A stretch of DNA of 22,878 nt, from NCBI GenBank assembly GCA_900551715.1, contig URXG01000040.1:1-22878 (forward strand), in the 5' to 3' direction. Origin of the DNA: an uncultured Blautia sp. (GTDB taxonomy: Bacteria; Bacillota; Clostridia; Lachnospirales; Lachnospiraceae). The notes beneath the pieces were generated by a model. That model saw only the letters and a list, made by a program, of their open reading frames with translations, searched no databases and was not told the origin of the DNA. Position numbers and translations under genes: made by a program. Of the stretch, positions 6,562 to 14,878 are shown piece after piece (positions within the stretch are counted from its first letter, which is position 1; each line of letters begins with the position of its first letter).

Positions 6562-7410
6562 ATGAGTTTAGCAGATGTTACCTTTATAAATATGTGTAAA
6601 GATGTGATCGAGAACGGCACCAGTACAGAAGGCGAGAAAGTCCGCCCGGTATGGGAGGATGGCACTCCGGCATATACCATCAAGAAATTTGGTGTGGTCA
6701 ATCGTTATGACCTCCGGAAAGAATTTCCTGCATTGACACTTCGTAAAACAGCACTGAAAAGCGCCATGGATGAGATTTTGTGGATCTGGCAGCAGAAATC
6801 TAATAACATCCATGATCTTCACAGCCATATCTGGGACAGCTGGGCAGATGAAAATGGTTCTATCGGTAAGGCATATGGTTATCAGCTGGGTGTGAAACAT
6901 CAGTACAGGGAAGGAATGATGGATCAGGTTGACAGGGTTCTTTATGATCTTAAGAATAATCCTTATAGCCGTCGTATTATGACTAATATTTATGTACATC
7001 AGGATCTTCATGAGATGAATCTTTATCCATGTGCATATTCCATGACCTTTAATGTGACCAAAGAACCAGGTAAGGATCGACTTACCCTTAATGCCGTTCT
7101 GAATCAGCGGTCACAGGATATTCTGGCTGCCAACAACTGGAATGTGTGCCAGTATTCCATTCTTCTGATGATGATTGCCCAGGTATGTGACATGGAAGCA
7201 GGAGAACTGGTTCATGTGATTGCAGACTGCCATATTTATGACAGACATATCCCGGTTATCAAAGAACTGATCAGCCGTACACCGTATCCGGCACCGACTG
7301 TAAAACTGAACCCGGATGTAAAGGACTTTTATGATTTTACAACGGATGATCTTATTGTGGAAAATTATCAGACCTGGCCGCAGATTAAAAACATTCCCAT
7401 TGCCATCTGA
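6562..7410 (+). CDS. thyA: Thymidylate synthase
   Basis: Methylates dUMP to dTMP with methylenetetrahydrofolate, releasing dihydrofolate that the next gene product reduces. The 282 residues contain the conserved blocks WDSWADENGSIGKAYGYQLG (91-110), the catalytic Cys157 in LYPCAYS, the dUMP-binding NQRSQDILAANNW (181-193), and ADCHIYDRH (221-229). The residue after the catalytic Cys is Ala where E. coli ThyA has His. The overall pattern resembles the B. subtilis ThyA branch rather than the E. coli one. AAGGAG lies 8 bases before the ATG. folA follows after 51 bases and shares its promoter at 6495. Confidence 0.96.
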   Translation: MSLADVTFINMCKDVIENGTSTEGEKVRPVWEDGTPAYTIKKFGVVNRYDLRKEFPALTLRKTALKSAMDEILWIWQQKSNNIHDLHSHIWDSWADENGSIGKAYGYQLGVKHQYREGMMDQVDRVLYDLKNNPYSRRIMTNIYVHQDLHEMNLYPCAYSMTFNVTKEPGKDRLTLNAVLNQRSQDILAANNWNVCQYSILLMMIAQVCDMEAGELVHVIADCHIYDRHIPVIKELISRTPYPAPTVKLNPDVKDFYDFTTDDLIVENYQTWPQIKNIPIAI

Positions 7411-7461
7411 TCCACAGTTTCAGGAAATCAGTAGAAATAAATACAGAAAGGACTTCTATTT

Positions 7462-7953
7462 ATGAATATTATCGTAGCAGCAGACAGTAACTGGGGTATT
7501 GGAAAAAACAATCAGCTTCTTGTAAGCATTCCGGCAGACATGAAGATGTTCCGCCAGGAAACTACAGGAAAGGTGGTGGTTATGGGAAGAAAGACTCTGG
7601 AAAGTTTTCCCAACGGACTTCCTCTTAAGAACCGTACCAACATTGTCCTTACAGGAAACAAAAATTATAAAGCAAATGGAGCCATTATTGTACACACAAT
7701 AGAAGAACTTCTGGAAGAAATCAAAAAATATCCTTCTGATGAAGTTTACTGTATTGGTGGGGACAGTGTGTACAAACAGCTTCTTCCTTACTGTGATACA
7801 GCCCATGTAACCAAAATTGATTTTGCTTATGAGGCAGACAGTCATTTCCCTAATCTGGACGAGATGCCGGAATGGAAGATCACTGCAGAGAGCGAAGAAC
7901 AGACATATTTCGATCTGGAGTATACATTTGTAAAATACGAGAGAGTAAAATAA
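7462..7953 (+). CDS. folA: Dihydrofolate reductase
   Basis: Reduces dihydrofolate to tetrahydrofolate with NADPH, closing the cycle opened by thymidylate synthase; this is the trimethoprim target. At 163 residues it is of normal length. Motifs are the N-terminal IIVAADSNWGIGKNNQLL, Asp26 in SIPADMKMF (the substrate-protonating acid), MGRKTLESFP (41-50, NADPH site), and CIGGDSVYKQLLP (96-108, second nucleotide loop). AAAGGA lies about 10 bases before the ATG. It is the second gene of the thyA operon and is followed directly by a terminator. Confidence 0.96.
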   Translation: MNIIVAADSNWGIGKNNQLLVSIPADMKMFRQETTGKVVVMGRKTLESFPNGLPLKNRTNIVLTGNKNYKANGAIIVHTIEELLEEIKKYPSDEVYCIGGDSVYKQLLPYCDTAHVTKIDFAYEADSHFPNLDEMPEWKITAESEEQTYFDLEYTFVKYERVK

Positions 7954-7957
7954 AAAT

Positions 7958-7996
7958 AAGGTGCGGGAATAAAATCCTGCACCTTGTTTTTATTTT
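7958..7996. terminator. Bidirectional terminator between folA and ilvE
   Basis: An 11-bp stem with one G-T pair (7958-7968 with 7975-7985) and loop ATAAAA. It is followed by GTTTTTATTTT on the plus strand and by ATTTTTATTTT on the minus strand. It serves both convergent genes and reaches the ilvE stop codon. Confidence 0.9.
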
Positions 7997-9020
7997 ATTC
8001 GATAACTTTGATCCATCCTTCCGGAGCTTCGATACGTCCCATCTGGATGCCTGTAAGTGTTTTGTAAAGTTTCTTTGTTGTTGGTCCCATTTCTTCCATT
8101 CCGCTTGGGAAGCAGATTTCCTTGCCATGGTCTACAATCTTGCCAACAGGAGAGATAACAGCTGCAGTTCCACAGAGACCGCATTCTGCGAAATCTTTGA
8201 CTTCTTCAAATGGAACTGTACGTTCTTCTACTTTTAATCCAAGATAATGTTCTGCAACATAGATCAGAGAACGACGAGTAATAGATGGAAGAATACTGTC
8301 GGATTTCGGTGTTACAACAGTGCCATCTTTGGTAACGAAGATGAAGTTGGCTCCACCTGTTTCCTCAACGTTAGTTCTTGTAGCAGAATCAAGATACATG
8401 TTTTCATCAAATCCCTGACGGTGTGCATCCATGATAGCATGAAGGCTCATTGCATAGTTCAGTCCGGCTTTGATGTGACCTGTTCCATGAGGCGCGGCTC
8501 TGTCGAAATCTGTGACACGGATTGTGATCGGTTTGGCACCGCCTTTGAAGTACGGTCCTACGGGTGTAGTAAGGATACGGAACTGATATTCATCAGCAGG
8601 TTTAACACCGATAACCGGGTTGGTTCCCATAAGGTAAGGACGTACATACAGTGTGGCACCTGATCCATATGGTGGAACATAAGCAGCGTTTGCCTTTACA
8701 GTCTGAACAACTGCGTCAATAAAACGGTCTGTTGGGAATGGTGGCATCTCCAGTCTCTTTGCAGAGTTGGAAAGACGTTCTGCGTTCAGGTCAGGACGGA
8801 AAGTAACAATATGTCCGTCTTCTGTGGTGTAGGCTTTCAGACCTTCAAATACAGTCTGTGCATACTGGAATACACATGCACATTCATTCAGTACCACATT
8901 AGGATCGGTAACAAGAGCTCCTTCGTCCCACTTGCCGTCTTTGAAGTTGGCTACATAACGGTAATCGGTAGGAATATAACCAAATCCGATGCTGCCCCAG
9001 TCAATGTTCTTTTTTTCCAT
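7995..9020 (-). CDS. ilvE: Branched-chain amino acid aminotransferase
   Basis: PLP enzyme that transfers amino groups between glutamate and the keto acids of Leu, Ile and Val. At 341 residues it fits the longer type-II (eukaryote-like) class. Lys184 in GHIKAGLNYA carries PLP. Other fold-type IV blocks are VFQYAQTVFEGLKAY (50-64), ATLYVRPYLMG (122-132), DSATRTNVEETGGANF (211-226) and GTAAVISPVG (284-293). A CxxC pair (Cys280, Cys283) lies just before the last block. The ATG at 9020 has GGAGG 10 bases upstream. A start at 9092 would lie inside the promoter and is rejected. No other branched-chain pathway genes are adjacent, and the leader of about 67 bases shows no T-box. Confidence 0.95.
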   Translation of the reverse strand: MEKKNIDWGSIGFGYIPTDYRYVANFKDGKWDEGALVTDPNVVLNECACVFQYAQTVFEGLKAYTTEDGHIVTFRPDLNAERLSNSAKRLEMPPFPTDRFIDAVVQTVKANAAYVPPYGSGATLYVRPYLMGTNPVIGVKPADEYQFRILTTPVGPYFKGGAKPITIRVTDFDRAAPHGTGHIKAGLNYAMSLHAIMDAHRQGFDENMYLDSATRTNVEETGGANFIFVTKDGTVVTPKSDSILPSITRRSLIYVAEHYLGLKVEERTVPFEEVKDFAECGLCGTAAVISPVGKIVDHGKEICFPSGMEEMGPTTKKLYKTLTGIQMGRIEAPEGWIKVIE

Positions 9021-9093
9021 AATATATCTTCCTCCAGTCGTATGGATTTCTTTTATTACTGTTTCTTTTACGTACAGCAACGTTCTTTCCATT

Positions 9094-9122
9094 ATTTTAG
9101 CACTTTATTGTGGTGACTTCAA
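9094..9122 (-). promoter_or_regulatory. Promoter of ilvE
   Basis: On the minus strand TTGAAG (9122-9117), a 17-bp spacer and TAAAAT (9099-9094) preceded by TGC (extended -10). The predicted start is near 9087. Confidence 0.65.
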
Positions 9123-9176
9123 TGCAAAATTTTAAAATATGTATAGAACCAGGAACAGCCAGGAGGGAACAGCACC

Positions 9177-9205
9177 TTGTTTTTTATCCTCCCGTTCGCT
9201 ATAAT
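9177..9205 (+). promoter_or_regulatory. Promoter of ispG-polC
   Basis: TTGTTT (9177-9182), a 17-bp spacer and consensus TATAAT (9200-9205). The predicted start near 9212 gives a leader of about 30 bases to ispG. It diverges from the ilvE promoter, with about 55 bp between the -35 boxes. Confidence 0.7.
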
Positions 9206-9241
9206 AAAAGCAATGTTACAGATTGAAAATAGGAGGACGAA

Positions 9242-10297
9242 ATGTATCGAGATCACACAAAAGTAGTACAGATCGGAAACAAAAAGATAGGCGGAGGGAA
9301 TCCTGTACTGATCCAGTCCATGACCAATACCAAAACAGAAGATGTGGAGGCTACGGTAAAGCAGATTCTGGAGCTGGAGGCGGCAGGATGTGAGATTATC
9401 CGCTGTGCTGTGCCTACGATGGAGGCAGCAGAAGCGCTTGCAGAGATCAAGAAACAGATCCATATCCCACTGGTGGCTGATATTCACTTTGATTACCGTC
9501 TGGCAATCGCTGCTATGGAAAATGGTGCAGACAAGATCCGTATTAATCCGGGGAATATTGGAAGCAGAGAACGGATCCAGGCGGTGGTAGATGTGGCAAA
9601 AGAACGGAATATCCCTATTCGTGTGGGAGTAAACAGCGGGTCTCTGGAAAAAGAACTGGTAGAAAAATACCATGGTGTAACAGCAGAAGGACTGGTAGAA
9701 AGTGCACTGGACAAAGTTCATATCATTGAAGAAATGGGCTATGATAATCTGGTAATCAGTATCAAATCTTCTGATGTGATGATGTGTGCCAGAGCCCATG
9801 AGCTTATTGCAGAAAAAACAGACCACCCTCTTCATGTGGGTATCACAGAAGCAGGAACTCTTTATTCCGGCAACATCAAATCGGCAGTAGGACTGGGAAT
9901 CATTCTCTATCAGGGTATTGGGGATACTATTCGTGTTTCCCTTACAGGAGCACCACTGGAAGAGATCAAGTCAGCCAAAAGAATCCTCAAAACTCTGGGA
10001 CTCCGCAAAGGGGGGATAGAGGTTGTATCATGTCCTACCTGTGGACGTACCCGTATTGACCTGATCGGTCTTGCGAATAAGGTAGAAGCCATGGTCCAGG
10101 ATATTCCGCTGGATATCAAAGTGGCAGTAATGGGCTGCGTAGTCAACGGACCAGGGGAAGCCAAAGAAGCAGATATTGGTATTGCCGGAGGTGTTGGCGT
10201 AGGACTTCTCATCAAAAAAGGTGAGATTGTAAAAAAAGTTCCGGAAGATCAGCTTCTGGATACTCTGAGAGAAGAACTGCTTCACTGGGAAAACTGA
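9242..10297 (+). CDS. ispG: 4-hydroxy-3-methylbut-2-en-1-yl diphosphate synthase
   Basis: Sixth step of the MEP isoprenoid pathway: converts methylerythritol cyclodiphosphate to HMBPP with a [4Fe-4S] cluster. The TIM-barrel part is intact, including the early PVLIQSMTNT block, DIHFDYRLA (80-88), KIRINPGNIG (98-107) and GITEAGT (200-206). The cluster ligands are Cys264 and Cys267 (SCPTCGRT), Cys299 (MGCVVNGPGEA) and Glu306, matching the known 3-Cys-plus-Glu arrangement. At 351 residues it is a normal short bacterial form. AGGAGG lies 5 bases before the ATG. polC follows after 28 bases, an arrangement common in clostridia, where dxr and rseP often precede ispG; those are absent here. Confidence 0.97.
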   Translation: MYRDHTKVVQIGNKKIGGGNPVLIQSMTNTKTEDVEATVKQILELEAAGCEIIRCAVPTMEAAEALAEIKKQIHIPLVADIHFDYRLAIAAMENGADKIRINPGNIGSRERIQAVVDVAKERNIPIRVGVNSGSLEKELVEKYHGVTAEGLVESALDKVHIIEEMGYDNLVISIKSSDVMMCARAHELIAEKTDHPLHVGITEAGTLYSGNIKSAVGLGIILYQGIGDTIRVSLTGAPLEEIKSAKRILKTLGLRKGGIEVVSCPTCGRTRIDLIGLANKVEAMVQDIPLDIKVAVMGCVVNGPGEAKEADIGIAGGVGVGLLIKKGEIVKKVPEDQLLDTLREELLHWEN

Positions 10298-10325
10298 GGA
10301 GCAGTATTAGAGGAGCAGTTATTTC

Positions 10326-13300
10326 ATGGAAAAAGAGTTTTTTGACGTATTTCCTAATCTGAAAGTAAAAGATCAGCTGAAAGAATGGCTGGACATGGTA
10401 AAAGTCACCAGAGTATCCTGTAATCCGGACAAAACCAGACTGTGGGTATATATTGCAAGTGACCGGTGGATTCATAAGAAGTTCATCCTGGCACTGGAGG
10501 ACCAGATCAGGAAGCAGTGTTTTCCCGGCATTGAGATCCAGATCAAGGTCATTGAGAAATTTCACCTGTCCAGACAGTACACACCGGATAATTTTCTGGA
10601 AGTTTATCATTCCAGTATGGAACTGGAACTGAAAAACTATAATATGCTGGAGTACAATCTGTTTAAGCGTGCAGAGATCAGTTTTCCCACAGAAGATGAA
10701 ATGGAACTAAAACTTCCGGATTCTGTGATCTCCAGGGAAAAAAGTGAGATCCTTGTAGAATATCTCCAGAAGGTTTTCTGTGAGCGATGTGGAATGAATC
10801 TGAAGATCAATCTGCAGTTTGTCGAGGTAAAAGAAAGCAAATACCGAAAGAATGCAGCTTTGCAGATCCGCCAGGAAGTAGCCAATGTTCTGAAACATGC
10901 CAAACTTGCAGAAGCAGCTTCTGAAGAACAGAAAGAAGAGACAAAAGAAGAACAGAACAAAAAGGGCGAAAAGAAACCGACAGAAAATACTCAGCAGAAA
11001 TCCGGTCAGAAGAAAGCTTTCGAGAAAAAAAGATTTCAGGGTGACTATAAGGGAGGTTTCCGCAAGGACAGTAATCCGGATGTTGTATATGGGAGGGATT
11101 TTGAAGGAGAAACCATAGATCTATCTGCCATTACAGGAGAAATGGGTGAGGTGATCATCCGGGGACAGATTATGGATGTAGAAGCCAGAGAGATCCGTAA
11201 TGAAAAAACCATCCTGATCTTTCCTGTTACAGATTTTACAGATTCTATTGTAATCAAAATGTTCCTGCGGAATGAACAGGTACCAGAAGTAACAGCAGAA
11301 GTCAAAAAAGGTGCTTTTCTGAAATTTAAAGGCGTTACCACCATTGACCGTTTTGACAGCGAGCTGACAGTAGGTTCCATTTCCGGCATCAAAAAGATCG
11401 CAGACTTCCGTAGCAGCCGTATGGATACCAGTCCCCAGAAACGTGTGGAGCTTCACTGCCATACCAAAATGAGTGATATGGATGGTGTTACAGAAGCCAA
11501 GGCACTGGTAAAACGGGCATATGAGTGGGGGCATAAGGCTATTGCCATTACAGACCATGGTGTGGTACAGGCTTTCCCGGAAGCCAATCACTGTTTTGAT
11601 GCGTGGGGAGGATGTGTCCCCAAGGAATCTGATTTCAAAGTTCTTTATGGTATGGAAGCCTATCTGGTAGACGACATGAAGGGAATCGTAACCAACAGTA
11701 AAGGCCAGTCCATGGATGAAAAGTTTGTAGTATTTGATATTGAGACCACAGGCTTTTCTCCACTGACCTGCCAGATCATAGAAATCGGAGCGGTTCTTGT
11801 AGAAAACGGACAGATCACAGACAGATTTTCTACCTTTGTAAATCCCAAAGTACCGATTCCTTTCCGTATAGAGCAGCTTACCAGCATCAATGATTCCATG
11901 GTTATGGATGCACCGGATATTGAGACAGTACTTCCGCAGTTTATGGAATTCTGCAAAGGGGCAGTCATGGTAGCACATAATGCGGATTTTGATATGAGTT
12001 TTATTATAGAAAACTGCCGCCGGCAGGGTCTTCCGGAAGAATATACTTATGTAGATACGGTAGGAATGGCGCGTTTCCTTCTCCCTGCGCTGAACCGTTT
12101 CAAACTGGATACGGTAGCCAAGGCAGTAGGTGTATCTCTGGATCATCACCATCGTGCAGTAGATGATGCAGCCTGTACAGCAGAGATCTTTGTGCGTTTT
12201 GTGGAAATGCTGAGAGAACGGGATATATTTGACGTAGATACTCTGAATGACCAGAGTAATGTTTCTGTAAATACCATCAAGAAACTGCCTACTTATCATG
12301 CAATTATCCTTGCCAGGAATGAAACAGGAAGAATCAATCTCTACAAACTGGTAAGCCAGTCTCATCTGAAATACTACAGAAGACGGCCGCGAGTGCCAAA
12401 GAGTCTGTTTCTTAAACTGAGAGAAGGACTCCTTATTGGAAGTGCCTGTGAAGCAGGAGAACTGTACCAGGCTCTTCTTCGTAATGCACCGGAACCGGAA
12501 ATCGCAAGGCTGGTGGATTTCTATGATTATCTGGAAATCCAGCCACTGGGAAACAATGCATTCATGATCGCTGATGAAAAAAATGACCGGGTTACTTCCA
12601 ATGAGGATCTGATCGAGCTGAACAAAAAGATCGTTAAACTTGGAGACCAGTTCAAGAAACCGGTAGTGGCTACCTGTGACGTGCATTTTATGGATCCGGA
12701 AGATGAAATCTACCGTCGCATCATTATGGCTGGAAATGGATTTTCCGATGCAGATAATCAGGCACCTCTGTATCTTCGTACGACAGAGGAAATGCTGGAA
12801 GAGTTTTCCTATCTGGGAAGTGAAAAAGCAGAAGAAGTAGTCATAACGAATACCAATAAGATTGCAGATATGATCGAGAAGATTTCGCCCATCCATCCGG
12901 ACAAATACCCTCCGGTAATCGAGAATTCAGATCAGGACCTGAAAGATATCTGTTTTACCAAAGCCCACGAAATGTACGGCAAGGAGCTTCCGAAGATTGT
13001 TGAGGACAGACTGAATCGGGAACTGAATTCTATTATTTCCAATGGATATGCGGTTATGTATATCATTGCACAGAAGCTGGTATGGAAGTCTAATGAAGAT
13101 GGTTATCTGGTTGGTTCCAGGGGGTCTGTAGGATCTTCACTTGCGGCAACCATGTCCGGTATCACAGAGGTAAATCCTCTGCCTCCTCATTATCTCTGCC
13201 CAAACTGTAAGTACAGTGATTTTGACTCACCGGAAGTAAAGAAATTCGGTGGTATGGCAGGATGTGACATGCCTGACAAGGTTTGCCCTCACTGTGGAAC

Positions 13301-14807
13301 CAAGATGAACAAAGAAGGATTTGATATTCCTTTTGAGACTTTCCTGGGATTCAAAGGAGATAAAGAGCCTGATATTGACCTGAACTTTTCCGGTGAATAT
13401 CAGGCAAATGCACACAGATATACAGAGGTTATTTTTGGCAAGGGTCAGACTTTTAAAGCAGGTACCATTGGTACACTTGCAGAAAAAACTGCTTTCGGTT
13501 ATGTGAAGAATTATTACGAGGAGCGTGGTCAGCACAAAAGATACTGCGAGATCAACCGTATTGTTCAGGGCTGTACCGGTATCAGACGTACCACAGGTCA
13601 GCATCCAGGTGGAATCATCGTTCTTCCTGTAGGGGAGGAAATCGAGAAGTTTACACCTGTACAGCATCCTGCCAATGACGAAAACAGTGATATTATCACT
13701 ACACATTTTGATTATCATTCCATTGACGGAAACCTTCTGAAACTGGATATTCTGGGACACGATGATCCGACCATGATCCGTATGCTGGAAGACCTTACCG
13801 GTTTAAGTGCCAGGGATGTTCCGTTGGACAGTAAGGAAGTTATGTCACTTTTTGCAGGTACGGATGCATTGGGAATCAAACCGGAAGATATTGAAGGATG
13901 TAAACTTGGATGTCTGGGAATTCCGGAGTTTGGTACAGATTTTGCCATGCAGATGCTGATTGATACCAAGCCGAAATATTTTTCGGATCTGGTGCGTATT
14001 GCAGGACTTTCCCATGGTACAGACGTATGGCTTGGTAATGCCCAGACTCTTATCGAAGAGGGAAAGGCTACCATTTCCACAGCCATCTGTACACGAGATG
14101 ATATTATGATCTATCTGATCAGCATGGGGGTAGAGAGCAGTCTTGCCTTTACGATCATGGAAGCAGTTCGTAAAGGTAAGGGTCTTCGGGATGAATGGGA
14201 AGCCACTATGAGAGAACATAATGTGCCGGAATGGTACATATGGTCCTGTAAAAAGATCAAGTATATGTTCCCGAAAGCCCATGCTGCGGCATATGTTATG
14301 ATGGCATGGCGTATTGCCTGGTTTAAAGTATTTAAGCCACTGGCTTATTATGCGGCATTTTTTAGTATTCGTGCTACTGCTTTTTCTTATGAGACCATGT
14401 GTATGGGACGTGAGAGACTGGATTTTTATCTGTCAGAGATCCGTAAGAAAGGCGACCAAGCTACCAAGAAAGAACAGGATTCCATTCGTGACATGCGTAT
14501 TGTCCAGGAAATGTATGCTAGAGGTCTGGAATTTATGCCCATTGACCTTTATCGGGCAAAAGCCAACCGGTTTCAGATCATAGATGGGAAACTGATGCCT
14601 TCTCTGAACAGTATTGACGGTATGGGAGACAAGGCAGCAGAGGCAGTAGTGGATGCAGCCAAAAACGGCAAATTCCTTTCTAAGGATGATTTCAGAGACA
14701 GAACCAAAGTCAGTAAGACAGTCATTGACCTGATGGATGATCTGGGTATTTTTGGGGATATTCCCCAATCCAATCAGTTTTCACTGTTTGATGGAGTACT
14801 TGTCTGA
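10326..14807 (+). CDS. polC: DNA polymerase III PolC-type, alpha subunit
   Basis: Main replicative polymerase of low-GC Gram-positives with its own proofreading nuclease. Its 1493 residues compare with about 1437 in B. subtilis. In order: N-terminal domain (1 to about 190); a Lys/Glu/Gln-rich linker (about 197-255) that accounts for the extra length; OB fold (about 275-365); PHP domain beginning VELHCHT (374-380), interrupted by the DEDDh exonuclease (DIETTG from Asp471/Glu473, HNADFD near 549, HHRAVDDA near 609); then the polymerase with SRGSVGSS near 931, a zinc-binding cysteine set (958, 961, 987, 990, with 980 nearby), catalytic Asp1016 and Asp1018 in DIDLNFS, and Asp1141 in KLDILGHDD. 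The ribosome site GAGGAG is about 10 bases before the ATG. Long antisense frames inside it are shadows. Confidence 0.98.
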   Translation: MEKEFFDVFPNLKVKDQLKEWLDMVKVTRVSCNPDKTRLWVYIASDRWIHKKFILALEDQIRKQCFPGIEIQIKVIEKFHLSRQYTPDNFLEVYHSSMELELKNYNMLEYNLFKRAEISFPTEDEMELKLPDSVISREKSEILVEYLQKVFCERCGMNLKINLQFVEVKESKYRKNAALQIRQEVANVLKHAKLAEAASEEQKEETKEEQNKKGEKKPTENTQQKSGQKKAFEKKRFQGDYKGGFRKDSNPDVVYGRDFEGETIDLSAITGEMGEVIIRGQIMDVEAREIRNEKTILIFPVTDFTDSIVIKMFLRNEQVPEVTAEVKKGAFLKFKGVTTIDRFDSELTVGSISGIKKIADFRSSRMDTSPQKRVELHCHTKMSDMDGVTEAKALVKRAYEWGHKAIAITDHGVVQAFPEANHCFDAWGGCVPKESDFKVLYGMEAYLVDDMKGIVTNSKGQSMDEKFVVFDIETTGFSPLTCQIIEIGAVLVENGQITDRFSTFVNPKVPIPFRIEQLTSINDSMVMDAPDIETVLPQFMEFCKGAVMVAHNADFDMSFIIENCRRQGLPEEYTYVDTVGMARFLLPALNRFKLDTVAKAVGVSLDHHHRAVDDAACTAEIFVRFVEMLRERDIFDVDTLNDQSNVSVNTIKKLPTYHAIILARNETGRINLYKLVSQSHLKYYRRRPRVPKSLFLKLREGLLIGSACEAGELYQALLRNAPEPEIARLVDFYDYLEIQPLGNNAFMIADEKNDRVTSNEDLIELNKKIVKLGDQFKKPVVATCDVHFMDPEDEIYRRIIMAGNGFSDADNQAPLYLRTTEEMLEEFSYLGSEKAEEVVITNTNKIADMIEKISPIHPDKYPPVIENSDQDLKDICFTKAHEMYGKELPKIVEDRLNRELNSIISNGYAVMYIIAQKLVWKSNEDGYLVGSRGSVGSSLAATMSGITEVNPLPPHYLCPNCKYSDFDSPEVKKFGGMAGCDMPDKVCPHCGTKMNKEGFDIPFETFLGFKGDKEPDIDLNFSGEYQANAHRYTEVIFGKGQTFKAGTIGTLAEKTAFGYVKNYYEERGQHKRYCEINRIVQGCTGIRRTTGQHPGGIIVLPVGEEIEKFTPVQHPANDENSDIITTHFDYHSIDGNLLKLDILGHDDPTMIRMLEDLTGLSARDVPLDSKEVMSLFAGTDALGIKPEDIEGCKLGCLGIPEFGTDFAMQMLIDTKPKYFSDLVRIAGLSHGTDVWLGNAQTLIEEGKATISTAICTRDDIMIYLISMGVESSLAFTIMEAVRKGKGLRDEWEATMREHNVPEWYIWSCKKIKYMFPKAHAAAYVMMAWRIAWFKVFKPLAYYAAFFSIRATAFSYETMCMGRERLDFYLSEIRKKGDQATKKEQDSIRDMRIVQEMYARGLEFMPIDLYRAKANRFQIIDGKLMPSLNSIDGMGDKAAEAVVDAAKNGKFLSKDDFRDRTKVSKTVIDLMDDLGIFGDIPQSNQFSLFDGVLV

Positions 14808-14878
14808 GAGAATAAATGCAGAGATTACAGAGCTCAGAAAATATATGTTACAATTTTATTAAATCAAGGAGAAGGAAA

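Noticed and set aside
9021..9093. T-box or other riboswitch upstream of ilvE
   Set aside because: The predicted leader is only about 67 bases and lacks the T-box consensus or a terminator/antiterminator pair.
11121..12896. A 591-codon open frame antisense to polC
   Set aside because: It lies wholly inside the well-supported polC frame on the other strand, has no ribosome site or family motif, and its composition is what the complement of polC codons would give.
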